From NCBI GenBank assembly GCA_902826115.1, contig CADEDO010000004.1, forward strand, positions 19,775-83,774: a DNA stretch of 64,000 nt, written 5' to 3'. Shown piece by piece: positions 52,852 through 61,900 of this stretch. This stretch comes from an uncultured Nitrosomonas sp. Lineage in GTDB: Bacteria; Pseudomonadota; Gammaproteobacteria; Burkholderiales; Nitrosomonadaceae. The notes beneath the pieces were generated by a model. That model was not told where the DNA came from and made no database searches. It was given only the letters and a program-made list of their open reading frames with translations. The position numbers and the translations under genes were made by a program. Positions within the stretch are counted from its first letter, which is position 1, and the number at the start of each line of letters is the position of its first letter.

Positions 52852-52923
52852 CCGGCATCCGCTAAACTTGCCCGTTTCCAATCGCTCTAACGGGCATGTT
52901 TTAGCTGAATGACAGGAAACTTC

Positions 52924-53454
52924 ATGTATAAAATCCTTGTTTCAACCCTACTCTTTTTTGTGCTGACATCTGCAACGCCTGGCTTTGCACAGCACCCCAT
53001 CCGTCCGGGGCTATGGGAAGTCACTACAAAATCGGATCTGTTGGCGTTAGTGCCCCATATTCCCTCTGAGCATATGCAACAACTCAATCAACTTGCCAAT
53101 CGGTACGGTCTAAAATTACCTAAAATTGATAATGGCGCAGCCATTTCACATATTTGCATCACACCAGAAATGGCCCAGCAGGAAATCCCCACTTATTTTT
53201 ATGAAGACCGTTCCGGTTGTAAGGTTCAGAACGCAACTCGCATCGGCAATCGTTATCAAATGGATCTCGAATGTGCCAATCAGCATTTTCAAGGCAGCGG
53301 ATCTGCTCAAGGCACTTTTACCAGCCCGGAAAGTTTCTCCGGCAGTACCGAATTCAATAGCACGATCGGCAGCAATCCGGTTTACGCTGCGGCAGAAACA
53401 CAGGGTCGTTGGATCGGTGAACATTGTGTCGCGGTCAATCCGCTGCAAAAGTGA
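52924..53454 (+). CDS. DUF3617 family periplasmic protein
   Basis: 176 residues from ATG 52924 (AGGAA seven bases upstream; an in-frame ATG at 52909 is less likely). A signal peptide of about 21 residues (ending PGFA) precedes HPIRPGLWEVTTKSDL, the DUF3617 start, and the later CITPEMAQ and SGCKVQNATRIGNRYQMDLEC segments with the usual paired cysteines. Function unknown. Confidence 0.85.
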   Translation: MYKILVSTLLFFVLTSATPGFAQHPIRPGLWEVTTKSDLLALVPHIPSEHMQQLNQLANRYGLKLPKIDNGAAISHICITPEMAQQEIPTYFYEDRSGCKVQNATRIGNRYQMDLECANQHFQGSGSAQGTFTSPESFSGSTEFNSTIGSNPVYAAAETQGRWIGEHCVAVNPLQK

Positions 53455-53477
53455 TCCATCGCGTTTAAATCAGTTTC

Positions 53478-53627
53478 TAAGGAAGCGCTGTTTAATTCAA
53501 CGAACGTGATGAAGGGCGAGGCGCACGGAACGCAACAACCGAGACATATCAATCTGATAGGCGAGGGAGTGAGTACCGCGCAACGAAGCAGTTCGCTCGT
53601 GCAGTCAATTAATCAGCTCTTCCCTAA
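53478..53627. mobile_element. MITE-like element with imperfect terminal inverted repeats
   Basis: The left end TAAGGAAGCGCTGTTTAATT (53478-53497) matches the reverse complement of the right end, TTAGGGAAGAGCTGATTAATT, with a few mismatches and one gap. The ~150 bp between holds no ORF and GC-rich, repetitive sequence (GGGCGAGGCGCACGGAACGC, GGCGAGGGAGTGAG). Size, ends and lack of coding capacity fit a non-autonomous transposable element. It separates the DUF3617 gene from crcB. Confidence 0.6.
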
Positions 53628-53723
53628 TGCTTTTGTCGCCATTATCTTAACGATAAACTGACATATCTCATTCTTGAAAATATTTCCCGCTTCATTAATC
53701 ATTGACATCTATCATCCGAATTC

Positions 53724-54107
53724 ATGTTCCATTCCATACTCGCCATCTGCATTGGCGCTTCACTCGGTGCTGTGCTTCGCTGGTTCCTGGGTATTTCGCT
53801 GAATACCTTATTTCCAGCGATCCCGCCGGGCACGCTCATCGCCAATCTCGCGGGCGGTTATCTGATCGGCGTAGCCATCGGATTGTTCGCCCATCATCCC
53901 GAACTTGCACCCGAATGGCGCCTGTTCATCATCACCGGATTTCTTGGCGGATTGACCACTTTTTCCACTTTCTCCGCAGAGATATTGACGCTCCTGCAAC
54001 AAGGACGGATACTTTGGGCAGCAGGCGCGATCGGCTTACACGTGCTGGGATCGCTCATTATGACCGTGCTTGGGCTGGCGACCATCTCCATCTTCAAAAG
54101 CACCTAA
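53724..54107 (+). CDS. crcB: Fluoride efflux channel CrcB/Fluc
   Basis: 127 residues with four membrane helices. [13 protein letters not shown] at the start, [21 protein letters not shown] with the pore Asn, and [15 protein letters not shown] with the conserved Phe box are all family marks. It exports fluoride. No fluoride riboswitch was seen upstream. A DUF190 gene follows 17 bp later, a common partner. Confidence 0.93.
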   Translation: MFHSILAICIGASLGAVLRWFLGISLNTLFPAIPPGTLIANLAGGYLIGVAIGLFAHHPELAPEWRLFIITGFLGGLTTFSTFSAEILTLLQQGRILWAAGAIGLHVLGSLIMTVLGLATISIFKST

Positions 54108-54124
54108 ATTCCGGGGGAATCAGT

Positions 54125-54442
54125 ATGCATGGCTTTCAATTGACATTCTTTACCCAGCAATCCCGCAAACATGATGGTTTACCATTAGGTGAGTGGTTAT
54201 TGCAGGAAGCGCACAAACTTGGCATCAGAGGAGCCACATTAATGACCGCAACGCAAGGGTTCGGACATGATGGCAATTTACATTCAGCACATTTCTTTGA
54301 ACTGAGCGATCAGTCGATTGAAATCACCATGGCGCTCAGCCAGGCCGATATCGAGTTGATGTTTACCCGGCTGCGCGAAGAGGAAATCAATGTTTTTTTC
54401 GTTAAAACACCCATCGAATATGGCATGAGCGGTGAGATTTAA
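54125..54442 (+). CDS. DUF190 domain-containing protein
   Basis: 105 residues from ATG 54125, with GGGGGA eight bases upstream. LTFFTQQSRKHDGLPLGEWLLQEAHKLGIRGATLMTATQGFG is the usual N-terminal block; the ferredoxin-like PII-type fold is known for the family. Together with crcB it may respond to fluoride or ions. Confidence 0.88.
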   Translation: MHGFQLTFFTQQSRKHDGLPLGEWLLQEAHKLGIRGATLMTATQGFGHDGNLHSAHFFELSDQSIEITMALSQADIELMFTRLREEEINVFFVKTPIEYGMSGEI

Positions 54443-54598
54443 TGCTTTGATGTTTCGAATACGCTCAAAACTATTGCCCAATCGCCCCTGCTCGAAATCT
54501 AGCAATCACTTCGAATCTTACTGTTGCGCAAAAATCCATTGAATCAAGCGTCTTGATACGCTGTAAGATTCGCAGCGATTGGTGTAGATCCTATCGGC

Positions 54599-55843
54599 TC
54601 ACTTTTGCCCCAACTGATATTTCTCGGCAGCTAAATTGGCAATCTGTTTACCCATATCGGAACCTGTTTTGCCTGAATTACGATAATGCACACCATCGTA
54701 AATACGCGCATTGATCACTTCCTGCATGAAATCGTCAATGCTTGTCCAACTGCGTGCTATGCCACCCGCTGCGGCACTGATTGTCGTCAGTACCGGGGTT
54801 TGCCCGTTGCCGATTTCAGCTTGCAACACGCTACCGACTGATGCCGAAACAATGCAGTGCGCGCATGGATATTCGGGATGCATCGGCGTGTCAATGAATG
54901 GCAACCAGGATGCTTCCCGTTCCGTCGCATCGTTGCTGTCAATATCTCCATTACGAATCGCAGTCACCGGCCGCCAGAAACCATAATGATATTTGGCATC
55001 AAAAACAGCAATCAGCGCATCATCCGAGGCTTGTGTCACCGCCGCAAACAGGCGCGCATTCTGGGTAATTTCCCTTCCCGGTATATTCGCTACTGAGCGC
55101 ACGATGCCGTGATAAATCGGCGGCATGACTTCTTCCCAGAAGCGGGCAATTTCAGTCTGTTCAGCGCTTCGCTGCTGACTATGCTTGCCGCCGAGAGCTT
55201 TCACTTCATTGTAATCACGCACCCATAACTCGCTGTTCAATTCCGGTGGCGGTGCTGGACGGAACTGGCTCGGGCTCGTCATCAACCAGGGCTTACGCTG
55301 CATCCACTGAGGCGCCTCAGGGATTACCGTTGGTATATATACCCCGGCGCGAGTGATGGGGCGGTAAGATTCACCCGCTGTTGCGCCGTCATCAGTACGC
55401 AAAGCCAGAATCGCCGCAGCGGCCTTTTCACCGACTGCGACACCGGCCGTTTTTGCGGCTCCATCAGGAATGGGCGCCAATGCGGCTTGGTAGGCGCTGC
55501 TGATAGCTAATTGTTGCGAGGGTGCCAGCTTGATCAGCGTCGCATGGTTGGCAGCTGCGACCGCAGCGTCAATTGAAGCTCCAGGAGCCGCGCCCAGCTT
55601 TACATTGCTGACAGGATAACGCTGCGTAATCGCATTGACAGCCTCATATACGGATGCATGCACAATCGCCAGCGCCCGCTCAGCCGGTAGCGGTCCAATG
55701 TTTGCTTTGACAACGATATCGCCCGCCCGTTGATTCCAGTCAGTAACGGCATCAGCGTTTGCTGTTGGTGAAGCAATCGTGATTAGCGAAAATATAGTGA
55801 TCACTCCGATCAAAACCTGTTGACACTTGACGATTATTTGCAT
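54599..55843 (-). CDS. Vanadium-dependent haloperoxidase-like (PAP2 superfamily) secreted protein
   Basis: 414 residues from ATG 55843 (AGGAG ten bases upstream; the frame also has a TTG at 55852). A signal peptide (ending SPTANA) precedes an all-helical domain with the PAP2/haloperoxidase blocks: KYHYGFWRPVTAIRNGD (Lys and Arg of motif 1), HPEYPCAHCIVSASV (motif 2, where PSGH reads PCAH) and ARIYDGVHYRNSG (motif 3 with His). Whether it is a peroxidase or a phosphatase cannot be told. It stands alone. Confidence 0.82.
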   Translation of the reverse strand: MQIIVKCQQVLIGVITIFSLITIASPTANADAVTDWNQRAGDIVVKANIGPLPAERALAIVHASVYEAVNAITQRYPVSNVKLGAAPGASIDAAVAAANHATLIKLAPSQQLAISSAYQAALAPIPDGAAKTAGVAVGEKAAAAILALRTDDGATAGESYRPITRAGVYIPTVIPEAPQWMQRKPWLMTSPSQFRPAPPPELNSELWVRDYNEVKALGGKHSQQRSAEQTEIARFWEEVMPPIYHGIVRSVANIPGREITQNARLFAAVTQASDDALIAVFDAKYHYGFWRPVTAIRNGDIDSNDATEREASWLPFIDTPMHPEYPCAHCIVSASVGSVLQAEIGNGQTPVLTTISAAAGGIARSWTSIDDFMQEVINARIYDGVHYRNSGKTGSDMGKQIANLAAEKYQLGQK

Positions 55844-55932
55844 AATTTCCAATCTCCTAAAAATACGCGCGCAATTTGATTCTTTACTTAAATAAATACA
55901 CCCAATTAAATTATATTCTGAAGAAAATTACC

Positions 55933-56433
55933 ATGAAAAAGATTCTGATTGCATTACATCTGCTCTCCTTAGGTTTAATAACAGGAAACGTGTCTGCAAA
56001 CCCGATTTCGAGCGACTTGCCCACATCAACCTACGTTGTTAAAGGCAATCTGGCATGGACTTGGGCTTCACCAGTGAACGTTGAGCATTGGCTGGGCAAT
56101 GAACTGTTTGCTCCCAGTTTTCATAGTGGCTGGCGCTATGCGACAGCGGAAGAAATGCTCAATATGCCCACTTTCGAGGAATTTGGTTACGGTACGATCA
56201 ACTCGGTAGCCTATTGGAACTCTGAATATACGCATGTCGATGTAGAAGATTTTACTGGAGGCTTTGTGTCCAGCCAGTGGGGCAATGATGTATGGGACAC
56301 TTTTTACGTATCTTCCATCCCCGAGCCCGATACCTACGCCATGCTGTTGATTGGATTGGGGCTACTGTTCTTGCTGGCAAGCCGTAGAAAGAAAATCGGC
56401 TCCTCCACTTCACATCCACCCCGAATCAAATAG
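55933..56433 (+). CDS. PEP-CTERM protein, unknown function
   Basis: 166 residues from ATG 55933 (MKKILIALHLLSLG signal peptide, ending GNVSA). The body of ~95 residues has VEHWLGNELFAPSFHSGWRYATAEEML and is followed by SSIPEPDTYAMLLIGLGLLFLLASRRKK, a PEP-CTERM signal, with an unusually long tail of about 13 further residues. A close relative of many small PEP-CTERM proteins; not in the same family as the one at 14.9 kb. Confidence 0.85.
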   Translation: MKKILIALHLLSLGLITGNVSANPISSDLPTSTYVVKGNLAWTWASPVNVEHWLGNELFAPSFHSGWRYATAEEMLNMPTFEEFGYGTINSVAYWNSEYTHVDVEDFTGGFVSSQWGNDVWDTFYVSSIPEPDTYAMLLIGLGLLFLLASRRKKIGSSTSHPPRIK

Positions 56434-56458
56434 GCACGCACAAAGCCCTTTTCTCGCA

Positions 56459-57358
56459 TCATGCACTGATTTCTCTGGCTGCCACTAACAGTTCTTCAAT
56501 AAAATGTTGACTGTATAGTGGCAGGTAGTTTTGTTTTAAGTAAGCAATCTTGGTAATGGATTTTGGAATGATGTGAGATAAATCCCGAACAACCAATCCG
56601 TGATCAGCTTCGCTATCGTAAGCCATGCGAGCGATGATGCCCACCCCCAGATTTAAATGCACATAAGTTTTGATGACATCGGTATCCGCGGCTGCCAAAA
56701 TAATATCCAATTGATGACCCGATTGTTGAAATGCGCGTTCAATCGCGGAGCGTCCGGTAAAACCAAGGCTGTAAGTAAGAATGGGAAAGGCTGTCAGCCG
56801 CTCGCAGGTTAATTCACCTTCACATAAGGGATGACCCTTCGGCATCACCGCTGCATGATGCCATTCGTAGCAATGGCGCGTAATCAATTCCGCGTCTTCA
56901 TTCACTTTTTCAGTACAAATGGCAATGTCGGCTTTATGTGCATGCAGTTGATCGACCAGCTGTTCTGGCGAAGCTTGTACGATATAAATCCTGATGCCCG
57001 GATACTTTGCTCGAAAGCGCTGGATCGGGTGCGGTAAAAAATATTTGGCCTGAGTGTGCGTGGTGGCGATGTGTATCGTGCCTTTATTGCAATCGAGAAA
57101 ATCGCTGGCAATCGCCTGGATATTCAGCTTTGCCTGATTGATAGTCGCCACTTCGTCCATCACTCGCTGACCCAAAGCGGTCAACGCAATCAATTTCTTA
57201 CCTTTGCGCTCAAACAGCGGCGAACCCAGTTCCTCCTCAAACAATTGCAATTGCCGGCTTACCGCCGATTGCACGATGTGCATTCGTTTCGCCGCTTTGG
57301 ATAGATTTAATTCAGTTTCCTGCAAAATGCGCAGCAATTCAATCTGATTGAGATTCAT
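56459..57358 (-). CDS. LysR family regulator of the CysB type
   Basis: 299 residues. MNLNQIELLRILQETELNLS, then KAAKRMHIVQSAVSRQLQLFEEELG is the CysB/Cbl-type N-terminus, and ATTHTQAKYFLPHPIQRFRAKYPGIRIYIVQ is the family's inducer-binding start with the conserved Thr-Thr-His-Thr-Gln. CysB proteins control sulfate assimilation in response to O-acetylserine. No cys genes adjoin it. Confidence 0.9.
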   Translation of the reverse strand: MNLNQIELLRILQETELNLSKAAKRMHIVQSAVSRQLQLFEEELGSPLFERKGKKLIALTALGQRVMDEVATINQAKLNIQAIASDFLDCNKGTIHIATTHTQAKYFLPHPIQRFRAKYPGIRIYIVQASPEQLVDQLHAHKADIAICTEKVNEDAELITRHCYEWHHAAVMPKGHPLCEGELTCERLTAFPILTYSLGFTGRSAIERAFQQSGHQLDIILAAADTDVIKTYVHLNLGVGIIARMAYDSEADHGLVVRDLSHIIPKSITKIAYLKQNYLPLYSQHFIEELLVAAREISA

Positions 57359-57602
57359 GATCTTTTTGTATCAAATCAGTAAAAATACCAGTGATATATC
57401 TAAATTATAGATAATGGAATCTAATTATATCGTTTTATTAAAAATTCCAATTACTTTATTGTAGCGGCCAATGACAAGCTATTCACTGTATTGCAGTGAT
57501 GATGGTTTATCAGTCTATCATTCAATTTCCAAGAAAAAATCTGCTCTGTGATGGATCCGACACCCATGATTCTGCAGAACGATTCTTAAAATAGGAGACA
57601 CT

Positions 57603-58463
57603 ATGCCTTTAGAACAATTAGTACATTATTTTAATGATCGCTTTGAGGGCGAACATCGTTCTAATCTACGCCCTTTTATCCTGCAAAAAGGCCTTGTCAG
57701 CGGTATTTTTGGTCCTATTCGAATCAGCAGCGCATTTGCGCCAGTGCGCCGTGCAAACGATCATGAAGCACTGACGGGCCATATTGCGGAATTAGTTGTC
57801 TCGCCTTATGACAGTGACTCATTAAATAAACAATCCTCTGATATTAGTCATTTATTGACTGATGCCCTGACCCAACCTGCCGATTTTCAGTCCATCATTA
57901 ATTTGGATCGTTTGTGCCGCACTGTACACATGATGAATTATCTGACTTACTCACATAACGGCGACGTACTTTTTCTTGATGTCGACCCCAGACATATACT
58001 GGGCGTTCAGCAAGATCATGGCGCGTACTTTGAAGAAATTATCATCAAATGCGGACTGGAAACCAAGAACGTAGCTATTTCTATGACTATAAACAACTTC
58101 TATGCTTTGCATCATGCGCAATTGCTGAATGGTCTGAACAATTACCGCCAGCGCGGCTACCGAATCGCACTCAATCTGGGCTCACTGTATGCTGCCAATG
58201 GGTTGCGGGATTTGATCAAAAAATTATCCCCCAACTACATACGCGTCAATGCACCCAGCGCTGACACCCAACAGCAAACAAGCCCAATCTGGCTCCCGGC
58301 TTTCAAGACACTCACGGAATTGCAAAACATAAACGGCGGGCAAATCATCTTGCAACAAGTGGGATTAAAAGTACAAGCACATATCGCTGCATCTGCACGA
58401 TTTGGCTTGGTTCAGGGGGATTACTATGAAAAATTAGTCACTGATCATCTGAGGTGCTTGTAG
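57603..58463 (+). CDS. Degenerate EAL-domain protein
   Basis: 286 residues. The order of segments fits an EAL fold: a first strand and helix, then LFLDVDPRHIL, FEEIIIKCGLETKNVAISM, LNNYRQRGYRIALNLGSLYAANGLRDLIKKLSPNYIRVN and the final ILQQVG and LVQGDYYEKL (RFGLVQGDYY, as in G(F/Y)LFGRP). The catalytic ExLxR, the DD pair and the ExTE glutamates of active phosphodiesterases are not present (for example LNLGS where DDFG is expected). It is probably a non-enzymatic EAL protein like YdiV. A terminator follows. Confidence 0.7.
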   Translation: MPLEQLVHYFNDRFEGEHRSNLRPFILQKGLVSGIFGPIRISSAFAPVRRANDHEALTGHIAELVVSPYDSDSLNKQSSDISHLLTDALTQPADFQSIINLDRLCRTVHMMNYLTYSHNGDVLFLDVDPRHILGVQQDHGAYFEEIIIKCGLETKNVAISMTINNFYALHHAQLLNGLNNYRQRGYRIALNLGSLYAANGLRDLIKKLSPNYIRVNAPSADTQQQTSPIWLPAFKTLTELQNINGGQIILQQVGLKVQAHIAASARFGLVQGDYYEKLVTDHLRCL

Positions 58464-58467
58464 GAGG

Positions 58468-58502
58468 ATATTGAGGAGGTTAATTTCCTCCTCAATATTA
58501 TT
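58468..58502. terminator. Bidirectional terminator between the EAL gene and the RHS immunity gene
   Basis: ATATTGAGGAGG (58468-58479) and CCTCCTCAATAT (58487-58498) form a 12-bp stem with a 7-base loop, followed by TATTTAT. It lies six bases after the EAL stop, between two convergent units. Confidence 0.82.
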
Positions 58503-58587
58503 TATCGGGATAAATGAATCAATATTACGAGTTTTTTGCTAGCAGTCAGTATCCCCGCATAAGCAAATAAGATTTAGATTAAATAAT

Positions 58588-58938
58588 CTACTTTTTTAAA
58601 ATCTGATCTAACTCCTGCTTCACAAAGGCTGCACAAGCTTTTAACTTATCATCATATTCAGTTTCAGTATTTTCATTCTTATCTATACAACCAACCGCAT
58701 ATTTGTTTGCATCATTTAATTTGAAATACCAACCTGCACATCTTTTATTTTCAGAATATTCGAGCCAGTCATCAACAAGATCAGGATAAACAAGAAGCTC
58801 TTGATATAAATCTTGCTTCGAAATCTGCCCTGCAATATTTGCATAACCTATTTCATGTAATAAATCATACATAGATACTGTAGATCTTTGAGAAAATGCT
58901 CGTGGAAGGCTTATCAATTTAAATATTGTATCTATCAT
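58588..58938 (-). CDS. Candidate immunity protein for the RHS toxin
   Basis: 116 residues. Its ATG directly follows the stop codon of the RHS gene (stop 58941-58939, ATG 58938), the standard place for a cognate immunity gene. The protein is small, acidic and soluble, with a Cys/Tyr-rich CAGWYFKLNDANKYAVGCIDK segment. I recognise no family. AT-richer than its neighbours, as often seen for toxin/immunity tips. The role is inferred from position only. Confidence 0.7.
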   Translation of the reverse strand: MIDTIFKLISLPRAFSQRSTVSMYDLLHEIGYANIAGQISKQDLYQELLVYPDLVDDWLEYSENKRCAGWYFKLNDANKYAVGCIDKNENTETEYDDKLKACAAFVKQELDQILKK

Positions 58939-61900
58939 TTATTTCACTAACCTCGTTCCATCATCGCTTAACTTCAAACCTTTACTCATCAAATAATCTA
59001 ATTCTTTTCGATATATTCCAGATACATCATTTATGTTCTTAACAGGATTTGATAAGACGATATCATCCCCACGTTTTATCACTCGATCTAGGAATTTTTG
59101 GTTGGCATTCCATTGTTCAGCTTTGCTCATTTTATTCCACACTTCTGCAGGCATGCTGAAACTCTTTGCTCCTAATTTATTTGCCAGATTAATATAATCG
59201 GGATTTTTTCCAATAACAGCTGTCCCCTTCGCAGCTTGATTTCCAATCCTAACCGCAGCTCCCAACCCTGTAACACCGGGAACAAATAACCCGATGGTAT
59301 TTGCTTTTAGTGATGCGACATCTGTCGATGTATCACAACCGTGATACTTATTGTATGCAAGAGAAGCTAAATCTAACCCAATCAATCCAATATCTACAAT
59401 TGCATCAGGCAACAATCCTTCGGGATCAACCAAACTCAGCGGATTCTGTTCTGCATATCCATAAACGTTCGTGCCTGCCGCCAATCCAATCGGATCAGGG
59501 GTCAGATAACGTCCCGTCTCTGGCTCATAATACCTGAAGTAATTGTAATGTAGACTGGTTTCCCGATCAAAGTACTGACCGGCAAAACGCAAGTTGTATT
59601 CGAATGATTGCCCGTTATCATCAGGATCTTCGTTCGGCAAATTAGCGCCGAATGCGTGTACATTATCCCAGCGCCAGACGGGAGTATTATTTTGATCAAC
59701 AATCAATCTGGGCGTATTGAGATGATCGGTATAAATAAAGTAAATCTGAATTGGCTTGGTGATTTTAGGTTTCTTGACTACGGCAACCGGAATATTGTCC
59801 AGCCAAATTGTTTCCTGCCTTAACAGCCAATCATCGGTCGGTGTGTCGGTGGCACTATGGTTCTTGTATTCACCGATCAGTTGCCCGGCAGGATCGTAAA
59901 AGTAGAATTGCTTTTTACTGAGCGGACCATTTTTGGTAATGCGCTGCCCCAGCGCGTTATATTTGTAGGTATGTTTTTTATGGTTGTTGACCGTATTATG
60001 GAGCTGGCCAGCCGCATTCCAGACAAAGTTTGTTGCTCCATCGCTGAGGGGATTGCCAATTGCATCATAGTGATAGGTTTTGGCAACTGGTCCGGCGGCA
60101 TTCAGCAGACGGTTGCTAGTCGCTTCGAGTTCAAACGGATAGTTGCTGCTAACGGATTGTTCCCTATTGCGATTGCCGTTAGCATCGTAAGACCAGATTT
60201 TGAAGCTGGTATTATCCGACTGCCCCGTCAGACGACTCAATGGATCATAATCATAGCTGCGGTTATACATCGGATTACTGTCCACCGTGCTGGTGATTCG
60301 ACCGGCAGCATCATAAATCAAGGTACGGGTATCACCTCCCATCGGATGTTGTTTCAGTCTGCCGTCAAGGTCTGCATTGCGGGTGTATGGCTGGCCATTA
60401 CCCCAGATCCAGCTTCTGGCCGGGCCAAACGGCTGATAATTGATGTTACTCAGTAAAACATTTCCATTGACGCGGATTTCAGTCGGACGCCCATCAGCTC
60501 CATACAATGTGCTGACCTGCATGCCCGATGGATAGGTCATTTGAGTCAAACGGCCCATGCTATCGTACTGATAGTTCAGGGTTTGAGTAAAATTTATGGC
60601 GCCAAATCTTGCAATCTGCGTTTTAGTTAACAAACGGCCATGCAAATCATAACCATAAGTCGTGCTGCCGGAAGCATCGCTCACGCTGGTCAAGCGCCCA
60701 ATGCCATTCACACCATTATCGTAACTCCAGACAAAGGCCGCAGTTCCCGGTATTCCAGCCACTTTGACATGAATCCGTTTAATGGGCCGGTTTAAAGCAT
60801 CCCAAGTATAAATATGCTTGACACCACGGGCATCCATCTGTGTTTCGAGATTACCGGCTGAATCGTAGGTGTAAGTGGTCGTACCACGATCGACCGAAAT
60901 TTCCTGAATGACATCGCCAAAGCCGTTATAAGTATAAGCAGTGGCGATATCCCGCGAATCCGATCTCTGGATAATCTGATCCATTGCATCGTATGCTTGC
61001 CGGATATGATGACCAACAGCATCCGTTGTCCCGATCAGATGATTGCGCGCGTCAAATTGACGGGAAAAGGTATGTTGCAGGGGATCCGTGATTTGCCTCA
61101 GATTACCCTCGGCATCGTAACCGAATTGCGTAACCTGATTGTACGCACCCATGTGCTTCCACAACCGGTTTAAAGCATCAAACTCTCTTTGCTGGCTTTG
61201 TGTCAGGGTATTGAGTGGATCAAACACTTCTTCCTTGCTGCGATTACCCATGGCATCAAGCGTATATTGCACTCGATTGCCCAGATTATCAGCCATGCCA
61301 ATCAAACGATGCGCATCGTCGTAGGTATAAGCAAGAAAACTATTGTCCGGAAATGTAATACGCTTCACTTGACCCGCCCCATCATATTGGTAGCGAGTCA
61401 GTTCTGTGCCATGTGTACGGCTCAGTAAGCGCTGGCGAACATCGTAAGTAAATGTGCTGGTGAGACCGTTGGGATCGATGATTTCCTCAGGCTGGCCATG
61501 TGCATTGTATCGAGTGACCTGAACCACATGACCCAGTGCATTGGTGATTCTCGCCATCCGGCCACGACAACCGAGGTGACCGCCATTACAGTCCACATCC
61601 GGCGCATAGTAATCAGTAGTGGTGACATCAACCACATCAGTACGCGGACCATCTTCAGTTTTTTGTAGAACGGCACCGGGAATACTCGGATGATAGACAT
61701 AGCTCGTACGCCAGCTACGGCTAACATTAGTTGTTATATCGTTAATGCGATATTCAGTAATGCTGCCGTGAGCATCGTAAATAAAATTGGTTTCACGCTT
61801 GGCTTCACTGATACGAACCGGCAAACGCAGGCTTGGATGCCATTCGGTCAGAATCTTCCGTTCGGCGCTATTAACCACAGGGGTGTAGTTGATCAAATCC

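Noticed and set aside
53628..53723. Fluoride riboswitch upstream of crcB
   Set aside because: The short AT-rich leader lacks the GGxGATGG core of the crcB motif.
53702..54124. N-terminal extension of the DUF190 frame across crcB
   Set aside because: The frame is open but overlaps all of crcB; DUF190 proteins start at the ATG at 54125, which has its own ribosome-binding site.
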